Counted from the stretch's first letter, positions 31,727 through 40,858 are shown. The stretch: DNA of 64,000 nucleotides from Ruminococcus flavefaciens FD-1 (GCA_000174895.1 ACOK01000106.1:1-64000), one strand, 5' to 3'. The notes: generated from the letters alone by a model not told the origin. Program-made: numbers and translations.

Positions 31727-32995
31727 TTAACTCCTTTTTTCCGCAGCTGCGGCTTTATTCTTAGAAGAAGCTCCCTTTTCCGACGGATAGTACCTTTGCT
31801 GCGATATATTCAGCATGATACCCATTTCCGCCAGCTGCATGATAAGCGCCGTACCTCCGTAACTGAAGAATGGCAGGCTGATACCTGTATTCGGTATCAG
31901 GTTGCTGACAACAGCGAGGTTGAGAACAGTCTGTATGCCTATCTGTGTTGTGATGCCCACAGCTATCAGCATACCAAATCTGTCCTTGCAGCGTACTGCT
32001 ATGGAGAAGCCTTCCACAACGAGAAGGAAGAATACTATGATTATCGCAATAGCGCCTACAAATCCAAGTTCTTCGCAGACTATCGGGAATACGAAGTCGT
32101 TCTTCGTCTCAGGGAGATAGAGGTACTTCTGACGGGAGTTGCCCAGTCCGAGACCGAACATACCGCCCGAACCGATAGCGATTATGGAGTTTGCAGTCTG
32201 CCATGTTTCGTCAAGGATATCCGCAAATGGATCTTTCCATGACTTTATACGTGTAGCAATGTAGCTTCCGGGGATCTTTGACTGATAAGCGATTACCGCA
32301 ACAGCCGAAAGAACGGAAGCAACGCCAAGCAGCAGGAACTGGCGTATATTAGCGCCGCCGCAGAGTATCATTACAACTGCGATGCTGCCGACGAGGATAA
32401 GTCCCGACATATGGGGCTCTTTGTAAAGCAGGGCGACGTATACGCCCATAAGTATAACATACTTGATAATGCCTATCTTGAAGTTGTTCATTTTTCTGCC
32501 GTCACGTTCCATGCTGTAGGCAAAGTAAATGATGATCGCCAGCTTCGCCACCTCAGACGGCTGGAAGTTGATGGGGCCCAGAGTAAGCCAGCGCTTAGCG
32601 CCCATGGAACCGCCCTCATCGTTACCTATGGCGAGAACCAGTACAAGGAGTATGATACCCACCACGTAGAGAAGTCCGGCTATATTGAATTTTTTCAGCA
32701 GAGGCAGTCTTACGCTCTTGAAGTTATGATAATCCATCTTCATGAAGAATATCATAGCCGCAAAGCCGATAATTGCGCTCTTTGCCTGCTTCTTGGCATA
32801 AAACAGACCATCTCCGCCGTGCTCGCTGTAAGCCCATGCATAGCTGGCGGAGGACATCATAACGATACCCACTACAAGAAGGATCATTACATATGCAAAA
32901 AATGAAAGGCTTATATCGCCATGTCTTCCGTCGCCGACAAAAGCCTTCCACAGTGAGAATCTCGGACGTTTTCTTGTTTTGGTTTTTGAAGCCAT
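31727..32995 (-). CDS. ftsW: septal peptidoglycan polymerase FtsW (SEDS family)
   Basis: A 422-residue SEDS glycosyltransferase with about ten membrane segments that polymerises lipid II at the septum together with a class B PBP. Recognisable are GAKRWLTLGPINFQPSEVAKLAIIIYFAY, the catalytic-loop Asp region (FADILDETWQTANSIIAIGSGGMFGLGLG), LPETKNDFVFPIVCEELGFVG and the late PNTGISLPFFSYGGTALI. The cytoplasmic N-terminus is basic (KTKTRKRPRFSLWK). FtsW rather than RodA is chosen from the dcw location and motif wording. Confidence 0.95.
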   Translation of the reverse strand: MASKTKTRKRPRFSLWKAFVGDGRHGDISLSFFAYVMILLVVGIVMMSSASYAWAYSEHGGDGLFYAKKQAKSAIIGFAAMIFFMKMDYHNFKSVRLPLLKKFNIAGLLYVVGIILLVLVLAIGNDEGGSMGAKRWLTLGPINFQPSEVAKLAIIIYFAYSMERDGRKMNNFKIGIIKYVILMGVYVALLYKEPHMSGLILVGSIAVVMILCGGANIRQFLLLGVASVLSAVAVIAYQSKIPGSYIATRIKSWKDPFADILDETWQTANSIIAIGSGGMFGLGLGNSRQKYLYLPETKNDFVFPIVCEELGFVGAIAIIIVFFLLVVEGFSIAVRCKDRFGMLIAVGITTQIGIQTVLNLAVVSNLIPNTGISLPFFSYGGTALIMQLAEMGIMLNISQQRYYPSEKGASSKNKAAAAEKRS

Positions 32996-33022
32996 ATTTC
33001 CTCCTTAAAGTCGGGATAGAAT

Positions 33023-33080
33023 ATCAGGTATCAGATGTCAGACTTCAAATCAAGGTAAAATCTGACATCTGACACTTGAT
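33023..33080. repeat. palindromic heptad element (copy B) between mraY and ftsW
   Basis: Arms 33023-33045 (units ATCAGGT, ATCAGAT, GTCAGAC) and 33059-33080 (ATCTGAC, ATCTGAC, ACTTGAT) pair with each other and step in 7-bp units. A closely similar hairpin precedes mrdA at 61179-61223. Confidence 0.6.
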
Positions 33081-34117
33081 CAAAGTGTCAGTAATGTAAT
33101 TATTCCCAGAATTCCGAAAATAATGCCTGTTATGGAAAAAGTTATCACTATCTTGTATTCGCTGTATCCGCTCATCTCGAAATGATGATGGATAGGTGTC
33201 ATCTTGAAGATTCGTCTGCCCTCGCCGTACTTGCGCTTGGTGATCTTGAAGTAGCTGACCTGTATCACAACGGACAGCGCCTCGAAGATGTATACCAGTG
33301 CAACGAGGAGAAGCAGCAGGTGCTTGTGGAGTACAAGTCCCACACCTGTCACAGCCGCACCGAGGAACATGGAACCTGTGTCGCCCATGAAGCATTTGGC
33401 AGGATTGAGGTTCCAGAGGAGGAAGCCGAGACATCCGCCTGCAAGCGCCATAGTGAAGCAGGTCATCTCGTTCTGTCCGAGGATGGAACAGCATACGGTA
33501 AATATCAGCATCGCACAGAATGTTACCGAGCCGCAGAGGCCGTCGATTCCGTCTGTAAGGTTTACGGCATTTGTCAGGTAGATGATGACCGCCATCATCA
33601 GGATGTAGTAGAATATTCCCAGTGAAGGGCTTACCCAGAAGCCCAGGTCAAGTCTTGTTGATACATCGCCGAATTTGTGTATCGCTGCAAGGAAGCCTGC
33701 GCCGCATACAAGCTGAAGCGCTATCTTCTGCCATGGTGTAAGACCGTCATTGTTCTTTCTGGCTACCTTGGTGTAGTCATCAATGAAACCGATGAGGCCG
33801 AATGCCGCAGAGAAAACTATCACAGCAAGCATACGGTAGAAAGGATAGAAGCTGGTCTTGTCGGTGCTGTCGAGGCCTACCTTCATGCGGTAAATCCAGT
33901 ATCCTGCAATGGCAGTGATGATAGTGGAAAGTATGAACATGAATCCGCCCATTGTGGGAGTGCCCTGCTTTTTGGCGTGCCACTTGGGGCCGTCCTCAGT
34001 CTTGATAGGCTGACCGAACTTTATCCTGTGGAAGAAGGGTACAAGGAAGATACCCGAAACTCCGGCGATAACGAATGAAAGAAGTGCTATAAGCAAATTT
34101 ATTATCCAGAAAGACAT
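33080..34117 (-). CDS. mraY: phospho-MurNAc-pentapeptide translocase MraY
   Basis: A 345-residue membrane enzyme with about ten transmembrane segments that forms lipid I from UDP-MurNAc-pentapeptide and undecaprenyl phosphate. Signature motifs are GTPTMGGFMFI (near 52), GFIDDYTKVARKNNDGL (catalytic Asp pair, near 112), NAVNLTDGIDGL (near 183), FMGDTGSMFLGA (near 246) and MTPIHHHFE (HHH motif, near 304). The stop overlaps the right arm of a repeat element. ftsW follows where murD usually intervenes. Confidence 0.97.
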   Translation of the reverse strand: MSFWIINLLIALLSFVIAGVSGIFLVPFFHRIKFGQPIKTEDGPKWHAKKQGTPTMGGFMFILSTIITAIAGYWIYRMKVGLDSTDKTSFYPFYRMLAVIVFSAAFGLIGFIDDYTKVARKNNDGLTPWQKIALQLVCGAGFLAAIHKFGDVSTRLDLGFWVSPSLGIFYYILMMAVIIYLTNAVNLTDGIDGLCGSVTFCAMLIFTVCCSILGQNEMTCFTMALAGGCLGFLLWNLNPAKCFMGDTGSMFLGAAVTGVGLVLHKHLLLLLVALVYIFEALSVVIQVSYFKITKRKYGEGRRIFKMTPIHHHFEMSGYSEYKIVITFSITGIIFGILGIITLLTL

Positions 34118-34142
34118 TTTATTCCAACAACTCCAATTTTAT

Positions 34143-34332
34143 CAATTCATAATTCATAATGCATAATTCATACGGTCGAAAAATATTTTCGGGACGTCGG
34201 GGACGCCGTCCCCTAAACTATTCTTGCATAAAATAAGCCAAATGTAGGGGCGGGCGTCCTCGACCGCCCAACGTCTACTGTTAAAATATTGATTTTCAAC
34301 AAGCTGAATTCATAATACATTATCAATTATCA
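34143..34332. repeat. composite repeat: heptad element containing GC-rich element copy 2
   Basis: Outer left arm 34143-34172 consists of AATTCAT-type 7-bp units and is partly complementary to the right side (34306-34332). Inside lie the GC-rich arms 34191-34215 and 34243-34269, which match those at 8880-8959 (GGGACGTCGGGGACGCCGTC). The nested order suggests that the GC-rich element inserted into a heptad element. The right arm extends into the murE stop. Confidence 0.6.
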
Positions 34333-35762
34333 AGCAATTTCAGACCCTCAGCCACTATCTCACGCTCGTCGAAATGGATATGCTCCATTCCTGCAAGTAT
34401 CTGATAGTCCTCATGGCCTTTGCCCGCAAGTACTATTATATCACCTTTCTCAGCAATTTTCAAGGCATGATATATAGCCTCCCGTCTGTCAACGACCACA
34501 TCATATGGTATATCACTGTCTTCAAGGCCTGTGAGTATCTCTTTTATGATGAGTTCGGGGTCTTCGTTTCTCGGGTTATCCGATGTAACGATAAGCCTGT
34601 CTGCAAACTTCGCAGCAGCCGCAGCCATCTTCGGACGCTTTGCGGCGTCACGGTTTCCTCCGCAGCCGAAAAGACATATCAGACGGTTGTCCGTGTATTC
34701 TCTGACACTTCTGAGGATATTCTCAAGTGCATCGGGAGTGTGTGCGTAGTCGCAGATAACGGTGAAATCACGGCCTGTGGGGATTACCTCACAGCGTCCC
34801 TTTACGCCGTTGTATTCCTCAACAGCAGCGATAATATCGTCCACGGAAAGGCCTGCCCTGAGGCATACAGCCATAGCCGCAGTGATATTTGATACATTGA
34901 AAGCGCCCGGCATCCTGCACTTGACAAGGTGAGATTTTCCGCCCTTGCAGAACCAGAAGCTTGAACCTGTGGATTTTATCTTGATACCGTCAGCGGTATA
35001 GTCTGCACAGCCCTTGACGCTGAAACTCTGCTTCTCGCAGCCGATCTCGCCGTAAAGTCTCTTGCCGTACTCATCGTCGATATTGACCAGTGCGCAGTCG
35101 CAGATGTCGAACAGCATCTTCTTTGCCTGATAGTAGTCCTCCATATCCTTGTGGTAGTCAAGGTGATCCTGAGTGAGATTTGTGAACACAGCAGTATCGA
35201 ACCACGAAGCGCCGATACGGTTCTGCACCAGACCGAAGGATGATACCTCCATGACAACGTACTCGCAGCCTGCCTTGACCATCCTGTCAAGGAGTGCCAT
35301 AAGGTCATAAGCCATAGGAGTAGTGTTCTCGGTGTGGACTATCTCATCGCCAATCTCGTTCTGGATAGTTCCCACAAGACCTGTCTTGTGGCCGTTTTTC
35401 ATGAGGATATGCTTTATCACGTTTGTGATAGTGGTTTTACCGTTAGTACCTGTCACGCCGATCATGTGCAGCTTTTTCTCGGGATGCCCAAACCATGCCG
35501 AGCACATCATGCCGTAGAGTCTGCGTGAATTATCAGTGAGTATCTGCCTGTCGCCAAGTCCAAGGTCGTGCTCGCAGACTACGGCAGCAGCACCCTTTTC
35601 CAGCATTTCGGCAGCAGCGGTATGTCCGTCAAAGCTTCCGCCTTTGACGCATACGAAAAGACAGCCTTCAGCAACCTTACGTGTATCGTCGGTGATAGAA
35701 GTTATTTCGATATTGCCAAGCTTAGTCTCGGCATTATTTTCCAGAAGGTCATATAATTTCAT
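34323..35762 (-). CDS. murE: UDP-MurNAc-tripeptide synthetase MurE (meso-DAP type)
   Basis: A 479-residue Mur ligase that adds the third residue to UDP-MurNAc-L-Ala-D-Glu. Domain 2 has the P-loop GVTGTNGKTTITN (near 107), the carbamylated-Lys region and the conserved YHKDMEDYYQAK; domain 3 has the DNPRNEDP motif, which in characterised enzymes marks meso-diaminopimelate rather than lysine specificity. ATG at 35762 follows AAAGGAGGCGG; the adjoining TTG is not needed. murF, which normally follows murE, is absent here; mraY is next. Confidence 0.96.
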   Translation of the reverse strand: MKLYDLLENNAETKLGNIEITSITDDTRKVAEGCLFVCVKGGSFDGHTAAAEMLEKGAAAVVCEHDLGLGDRQILTDNSRRLYGMMCSAWFGHPEKKLHMIGVTGTNGKTTITNVIKHILMKNGHKTGLVGTIQNEIGDEIVHTENTTPMAYDLMALLDRMVKAGCEYVVMEVSSFGLVQNRIGASWFDTAVFTNLTQDHLDYHKDMEDYYQAKKMLFDICDCALVNIDDEYGKRLYGEIGCEKQSFSVKGCADYTADGIKIKSTGSSFWFCKGGKSHLVKCRMPGAFNVSNITAAMAVCLRAGLSVDDIIAAVEEYNGVKGRCEVIPTGRDFTVICDYAHTPDALENILRSVREYTDNRLICLFGCGGNRDAAKRPKMAAAAAKFADRLIVTSDNPRNEDPELIIKEILTGLEDSDIPYDVVVDRREAIYHALKIAEKGDIIVLAGKGHEDYQILAGMEHIHFDEREIVAEGLKLLDN

Positions 35763-35816
35763 CAAGACCGCCTCCTTTATATTAATTATGAATGTGTGAT
35801 CTGAATTTATTACGGC

Positions 35817-38186
35817 TTAATCTCCGTCAGCATAGACCATGAGTTCCAGTTCGATAACTGTACCCTTCTGTACCTTTGTGTATGGCTCAATGGACTGGCT
35901 GCTGACTACAGCGTTATCTCTTGTCACAGAAGCGCCCCTTGCAACGAAGTTCAGATCACAGTAAGTGAGCTGTTCGTTGGCGAATGAAGGCGATACACCG
36001 ATAAGGTTCGGAACTTCCGTATATTCAACAGGCTGACCCTTTTCGGTATAGAGATACACCTTGCCGCCCTTAGCGATAGCTGAACCTGTTACAGGTGACT
36101 GCGAAATTACTTCAACGCCGCTTCCGATCGTCTCATACTCAACGCCCAGCTCTTTCAGCTTAGCGATGGCATCATCGATAGGACCTTCAAGGAGAGGTAT
36201 CTTCACATCGAGATTTTCAACTTCCTCGTCGGTGTAGTGCGGGCTGTAGCCAAGGTAAGGCAGTACCTTTGTGAGAATGTTTCTTGCGGTAGGAACAGCA
36301 ACTACAGAGCCGTAGTAGCCGATCTCCTTATTAGGCATATCTGCAAGGACAAGGAGAATGATCTCGGGATCCTCGGCAGGTGTGAAGCAGACGTATGAAG
36401 CGCCGTATTCCTGGATGGTAGCGTCTTCCTGTCCCTCAGCGCTGAGGCCTTTTGAAGTCTCACTGAGTCGCTGGGACGTACCGGACTTACCGCCGATGGA
36501 ATAGCCCTTGATGGAAACGTTGCCGCCGTTGTTATCAGCAACAACGTGATAGAGCGCATCTCTCATCTTTGCGGAAGTTTCCTCTGATACCACCTGACGT
36601 CTGACAGTTCTCTCGTTCTTGAGGACTACATTTCCATCCTCGTCAACGATCTTGTCAACAACGTAAGGTTTAAGGAGGTAGCCTCCGTTTATAGCTGCAC
36701 AGTATGAAGTTATCATTTCCATAGGAGTGATAGTCTCACCCTGTCCGAAAGCGCTGACTGCAAGGTCAACGTTGGTCATTACTTCGGGGTCGAATCCGAG
36801 ACCTGCACTTTCAGCAGGAAGGTCGATGCCTGTCTTTTCACTGAGGCCGAAAGCGTCAAAGTAATAGCAGAAACGCTTTACGCCAAGACGTGCGCCTATT
36901 TCCATGAAAGCAGGGTTACAGGAATTGGTAAGTGCCTGCTGGAAGGACTGTGCGCCGTGGCCTGCTGTGTTATGGCAGTTGATAGGCTGATTAGCACCGT
37001 CAAGCTTTACAGAGCCCGAACAGTAGAAGGAATCACGCAGAAGGTCAATGAGATTTTCCTCGATAGCGGATGCACTGGTTATTACCTTGAATACAGAGCC
37101 GGGCTCATAAGTCTCGGTTATGCACTTGTTTTTCCACTGTTTTTCACGTGCCTCGCCTGTTTTCTTTTCAGCCTCATCGCCTGTGAGTTTGGCAAGCTGA
37201 GCGGCTATATTCGGGTCAGCTATCTCACGGGGATTGTTAAGGTCAAAGCTTGGATTTGTAGCCATTCCCAGAATAGCGCCTGTTTTAGCGTTCATGAGTA
37301 TAGCACAGGCACGGTTCTTTATCTCGTAGTTGGTCACCATTTCCTGGAGGTATTCTTCAAGATAATGCTGGATGGTCATATCAATGGTAAGATAAACATC
37401 ATCGCCGTTTTCGGCTTCGTATGTCTTGGAATATCTGTATGGCAGCTCATTTCCTGCAGAGTCCTTGGCAGATATCGTCTTTCCGTCAACGCCTGCCAGG
37501 TAGTCGTCGTAGTAAGCCTCAACGCCGTAAGCACCGCTTCCGTCGCCTGTGGTGAAGCCTATTACCGATGCCGCAAGCTCATTCTGGGGATAATATCTCT
37601 TGGTGTCCTCTTCTTTTCTCAGCGAGATGAATCCCAGCTCATCGAAATATTCCAGCAGTTCATCGGCAACAGGCTTTTCCACCTGATCCTGAAGCACGCT
37701 GTACTGGGAGTTCTCCTCCATGGATGCCTGCACCTTTTCGGGAGTTATTTCCAGCTTTGATGAAAGGAGGGAAACTATCTGAGTTTTCAGGCTTTCCACT
37801 GATTCGGGAAGGATATCTGTCTCCTTGCCATCCTCATCGTACTTGGGCACATATGTACCCGCAGCCTTTTCAGCGTTTCTCTTTTTTATCCTCTCCTCCA
37901 TATCCTCCATATCCTGGCGGAATCGCTTGGGGTCGAGGAATATCTTATATACAGAGGCACTTCTTGCAATAGCCGAACCCTTGGCATCGTAGATGGAGCC
38001 TCTGTGTGCCGGGATGGTTATTGAGCCGAAATGCTGGTCATTGGCCATATCCTGATATTTGTCATTGTCCACAACGGAGATCTTGAAGAAATTGACTCCG
38101 ACAATGACAAAGAGTATCAGAAATACTGCCGTCATAACTATCTTTACTCTGAATCTCATAGAGTTGGAAGGATTATTTTTAGCCAT
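35817..38186 (-). CDS. class B penicillin-binding protein with PASTA domains (FtsI/SpoVD/PBP2x type)
   Basis: A 789-residue bitopic transpeptidase. A membrane segment (about 11-33) is followed by the dimerisation domain, then the catalytic domain with SVFK (Ser near 367), SCN (near 422) and KSGT (near 566), and two C-terminal PASTA repeats (about 645-785: EVPNLIGVSPSFANEQL...). An insertion rich in Glu/Lys (about 68-110) enlarges the N-terminal part. Location between ftsL and murE indicates the septal enzyme paired with FtsW; SpoVD, a sporulation paralogue, has the same architecture and cannot be excluded. Confidence 0.92.
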   Translation of the reverse strand: MAKNNPSNSMRFRVKIVMTAVFLILFVIVGVNFFKISVVDNDKYQDMANDQHFGSITIPAHRGSIYDAKGSAIARSASVYKIFLDPKRFRQDMEDMEERIKKRNAEKAAGTYVPKYDEDGKETDILPESVESLKTQIVSLLSSKLEITPEKVQASMEENSQYSVLQDQVEKPVADELLEYFDELGFISLRKEEDTKRYYPQNELAASVIGFTTGDGSGAYGVEAYYDDYLAGVDGKTISAKDSAGNELPYRYSKTYEAENGDDVYLTIDMTIQHYLEEYLQEMVTNYEIKNRACAILMNAKTGAILGMATNPSFDLNNPREIADPNIAAQLAKLTGDEAEKKTGEAREKQWKNKCITETYEPGSVFKVITSASAIEENLIDLLRDSFYCSGSVKLDGANQPINCHNTAGHGAQSFQQALTNSCNPAFMEIGARLGVKRFCYYFDAFGLSEKTGIDLPAESAGLGFDPEVMTNVDLAVSAFGQGETITPMEMITSYCAAINGGYLLKPYVVDKIVDEDGNVVLKNERTVRRQVVSEETSAKMRDALYHVVADNNGGNVSIKGYSIGGKSGTSQRLSETSKGLSAEGQEDATIQEYGASYVCFTPAEDPEIILLVLADMPNKEIGYYGSVVAVPTARNILTKVLPYLGYSPHYTDEEVENLDVKIPLLEGPIDDAIAKLKELGVEYETIGSGVEVISQSPVTGSAIAKGGKVYLYTEKGQPVEYTEVPNLIGVSPSFANEQLTYCDLNFVARGASVTRDNAVVSSQSIEPYTKVQKGTVIELELMVYADGD

Positions 38187-38275
38187 GAGTTCTCTCCTTT
38201 ATGTACCAAAATAAGCGAAACAGGGGCGTTCAATAATCAATAAGGGCAGGACTATACCGCCCCGCCCCATGAACA

Positions 38276-38392
38276 TCATTGTATTTCTGTAGGATGTTCT
38301 TCTGATCGTTCCGTGATCCTCTCACGGAACTGTGGTTCCTTCTGTGCAAGCGCAAAGAGGTACCATATAACGATCACCCGCTGCATCTCCAT
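38276..38392 (-). CDS. possible small membrane protein between ftsL and pbp2 (uncertain)
   Basis: The 350-bp gap between ftsL and the PBP is unusually long for this operon. It holds a 38-codon frame with a hydrophobic run (VIVIWYLFALA, residues 7-17) and a charged Glu/Arg tail (QFRERITERSEEHP). No good ribosome-binding site is seen; starts at 38392 and 38386 are possible. The same DNA contains a perfect 9-bp hairpin (GTTCCGTGA/TCACGGAAC, about 38308-38330), so RNA structure rather than coding may explain it. The rest of 38187-38535 shows only a second hairpin around GCGGA/TCCGC near 38450. Confidence 0.3.
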   Translation of the reverse strand: MEMQRVIVIWYLFALAQKEPQFRERITERSEEHPTEIQ

Positions 38393-38535
38393 GTTCTACA
38401 TCATTCTCCGCAAAGGCGGAAAACATCTATACCTCGGCGCTGTGTGATACTGCGGAACTTCAATTCCGCTCTGTCCGCAGTTCATGCCTTCAGCAGCCGT
38501 AAGCAAGCAATATGGGGTATTAATATTGATATGTA

Positions 38536-38979
38536 CTACCCTCTGAAATATTCCACGCACTCGTCAAAAAAGTTCTTGATCCTGGTAAGGATATTCTGTT
38601 TCTTTTCAGGTATCGTTACCACATCGCCTGTGCGGATCTTGATATACTCGATCTGTGAGGAGTCGATCTTTCTCATACCAAGGACATTTTCAGCGTAGTC
38701 CTCTACATTTTTCGCCGACATCTGGCTTTCCAGCTCAGACTGGAGCCTTACGTTCTCAGCCTCAGCAAGGTGGAGCTGAGCATTGAGGTCGGAGACTTTA
38801 TTGTACATCGTATTCCTTTTGTCGAGGGAATAGATAACTGCACCGAGAAGGGCAGCTGCAAGAAGTGAAACAAAGATGATAGCCAGTACAGAGCCGACTC
38901 TTGAATCGCCGCCGCTGCCGGACGACTCCTTCTCGTGGAATTCTTCACTGAAATAGTAATCCATCGAGTTATCAGCCAT
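38536..38979 (-). CDS. ftsL: FtsL-like septum protein
   Basis: A 147-residue bitopic protein: cytoplasmic acidic head (1-27), membrane segment (about 30-52, VGSVLAIIFVSLLAAALLGAVI), then an extracytoplasmic coiled coil (about 55-95, KVSDLNAQLHLAEAENVRLQSELES) and a short end (YAENVLGMRKI) typical of FtsL/DivIC. FtsL bridges FtsQ and FtsB/DivIC and activates FtsWI. ATG at 38979 overlaps the end of rsmH by 8 nt; the upstream GTG is too close to AGGAG. Sequence similarity in this family is weak, so the call leans on position and architecture. Confidence 0.8.
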   Translation of the reverse strand: MADNSMDYYFSEEFHEKESSGSGGDSRVGSVLAIIFVSLLAAALLGAVIYSLDKRNTMYNKVSDLNAQLHLAEAENVRLQSELESQMSAKNVEDYAENVLGMRKIDSSQIEYIKIRTGDVVTIPEKKQNILTRIKNFFDECVEYFRG

Positions 38980-39913
38980 TGCTCTCACCGCTCCTTTCTA
39001 TGATCCTCAGCTTTGCACTTCTGCTTCTGTTGTTGTTTTCGAGTTCTTCCTCACCCGCTTCGATAGGCTTGCGGTTAACAAGCCTGCCTTCGGGTTTGCG
39101 TCCGCAGACACACTGCGGAAAATCAGGGGGACAGATACAGCCCTTGCACCATGCGGCGAATTTCTGTTTTACAAGTCTGTCCTCAAGGGAATGGAAAGTT
39201 ATGACAGCCAGTCTGCCCTGTGGTTTAAGGCAGTAAAAGGCGTCTTCAAGGCCTTTTGAGAGGTGGTCGAACTCAGAGTTGACCGCAATTCTCAGCGCCT
39301 GGAAAGTTTTCTTGCATGGGTTCTTGTCACGCCTTGCCTTCTGCGGAACGCTTTCTCTGATGATATCCGCAAGCTGAAGGGTGGTCTCAACGGGAGCCTT
39401 CTCCCTTGCCTTGATTATATTTGAGGCTATCCTGCGTGAGAATTTCTCCTCACCGTATTCAAACATTATCCTTGCCAGTTCAGCCTCTGAGTAGGTGTTG
39501 ACAATATCAGCAGCGGAAGTTCCCACCTTGCTCATACGCATATCAAGCGGAGCATCGGTATGATAGGAAAAGCCACGGCTCCCCTCATCAAGCTGGAAAG
39601 AAGATACTCCCAGATCCATGAGTATGCCGTCAACACTGTCTATCTCCAGTCTGTCAAGGACTGATCTTATCTCAGAATAATTGCTGTGGATTACCTGAGC
39701 GTTGCTGAATTTTGAAAGTCTTTCGGTAGCCACAGCCACAGCGTCGGGGTCACGGTCGAGAGCGATGAGCCTTCCTTTTTCGCTGAGCTTTGCAGCAATA
39801 GCAGAAGAATGGCCGGCGCCGCCTGCCGTACCGTCAACGTATATACCATCGGGATCTATAGCCAGACCCTCGATGCATTCCGTCAGCATGACGGGTATAT
39901 GGTGAAAATCCAT
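38972..39913 (-). CDS. rsmH: 16S rRNA (cytosine1402-N4)-methyltransferase
   Basis: A 313-residue SAM-dependent methyltransferase (MraW) acting on 16S rRNA C1402. Key parts are FHHIPVMLTECIEGL at the N-terminus, the SAM motif YVDGTAGGAGHS (near 25-36), GILMDLGVSSFQLDEGSRGFSY, PLDMRM, and the C-terminal VITFHSLEDRLVKQKF and CKGCICPPDFPQCVCG cysteine cluster. It lies between mraZ and ftsL as in most bacteria. Confidence 0.97.
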   Translation of the reverse strand: MDFHHIPVMLTECIEGLAIDPDGIYVDGTAGGAGHSSAIAAKLSEKGRLIALDRDPDAVAVATERLSKFSNAQVIHSNYSEIRSVLDRLEIDSVDGILMDLGVSSFQLDEGSRGFSYHTDAPLDMRMSKVGTSAADIVNTYSEAELARIMFEYGEEKFSRRIASNIIKAREKAPVETTLQLADIIRESVPQKARRDKNPCKKTFQALRIAVNSEFDHLSKGLEDAFYCLKPQGRLAVITFHSLEDRLVKQKFAAWCKGCICPPDFPQCVCGRKPEGRLVNRKPIEAGEEELENNNRSRSAKLRIIERSGESNG

Positions 39914-39939
39914 AAATGAAACTCCTTACGGAAGAGGTA

Positions 39940-40371
39940 TCAGAGCACAAGATCTGCGAGAGCCTCGTTGATCTCTTCAAGGGTGATATTCTCGGAGAAT
40001 TCCTCCCATTTAGCCCTGTTCCATATCTCGGCACGGTTTTCCGCACCTATTACTACAACATCGTCAGTGATACCTGCGTGGTCTCTGAGCTGCTGTGTTA
40101 TGAAAATCCTGCCCTGCTTGTCGGGTATCTGCTTATCGGCGCATGACAGGAGCTTACGTCTTATAGCGCTTCCCTTCTGACCCTTGACGGTATACAGCTT
40201 GCTGCGGTACTCCTCAAAGGCAGCGGGAGAATAAACGGCGATGTAGCTGTCATCATGTCCTGCGCAGAGATAGAACTCGGCGCCAAGGATATCACGCAGC
40301 TTTGTGGGGAAGCTCATACGACCCTTGGAGTCGATACTGGGATAATATGTACCGCACAACGGTTCTGACAT
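39940..40371 (-). CDS. mraZ: transcriptional regulator MraZ
   Basis: A 143-residue protein with two AbrB-like SpoVT halves: GTYYPSIDSKGRMSFPTKLRDILG and DKQGRIFITQQLRDHAGI, each with the DxKGR/DKQGR and PxxLR hallmarks. MraZ forms rings and represses the dcw promoter. ATG 40371 follows GAGGTGG; a GTG 9 bp upstream is possible. GGGTG/GGTGG motifs between the promoter and the gene (about 40428-40457) could be its own operators, judged by resemblance only. Confidence 0.95.
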   Translation of the reverse strand: MSEPLCGTYYPSIDSKGRMSFPTKLRDILGAEFYLCAGHDDSYIAVYSPAAFEEYRSKLYTVKGQKGSAIRRKLLSCADKQIPDKQGRIFITQQLRDHAGITDDVVVIGAENRAEIWNRAKWEEFSENITLEEINEALADLVL

Positions 40372-40464
40372 GAGTTCCACCTCGCCTTCCTGATACAGGT
40401 GATTACGGCAGCAGTCAGGATTTGGAAAAAATCACCACCCGGTGCCTATTTTCACCCTAAAACT

Positions 40465-40493
40465 ATTGTAACAGAATTTGAGATATTATTCAA
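40465..40493 (-). promoter_or_regulatory. dcw cluster promoter upstream of mraZ
   Basis: Minus-strand TTGAAT (40488-40493) and TACAAT (40465-40470), spacer 17 bp, about 95 bp before the mraZ start. The GGGTG-rich leader may hold MraZ sites. Confidence 0.75.
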
Positions 40494-40695
40494 GACGGAA
40501 TTTTGCACAATACTCCCTATCTCAGCGATAAATGATTTAGTAACTTTCAAGCACTTACGGAAGAAAATGCGTATAAAGCAAACGGTTCGGCAGGAAATGC
40601 GTAAACATATTTTATCAAAGCATTGTCACAGTGACAGAAAACGCCTCCGCAGTAAACGTTGAACAGCTGCTGCGGAGACGATTTAGTGTAATGTC

Positions 40696-40858
40696 AGAAC
40701 CTGTCCACATAGGGATTCATGCACGTCTTTTCGTCAAATTTTGCCGGTAACTTCGTTAAAAATCCTTGAAGGGCGACAGCCCGTCGGCGGATTTTTGCCT
40801 TGCCACCGACAAAATTATGCCTGAAAATCCGTACATTCACCCTATGTGGACAGGTTCT
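40696..40858. mobile_element. 163-bp MITE with 19-bp perfect terminal inverted repeats
   Basis: Ends 40696-40714 (AGAACCTGTCCACATAGGG) and 40840-40858 are exact inverted copies, and imperfect complementarity continues inward (AAAAATCC...GGATTTTT around GCGACAGCCCGTCG). It has no ORF and lies between mraZ and the SpoIID-domain gene. 40500-40695 beside it shows nothing else. Confidence 0.8.

Noticed and set aside
31349-32242. A 297-codon frame opposite murG and ftsW
   Set aside because: It spans the junction of two certain genes on the other strand, has unusual Cys/Tyr/His composition and no ribosome-binding site.
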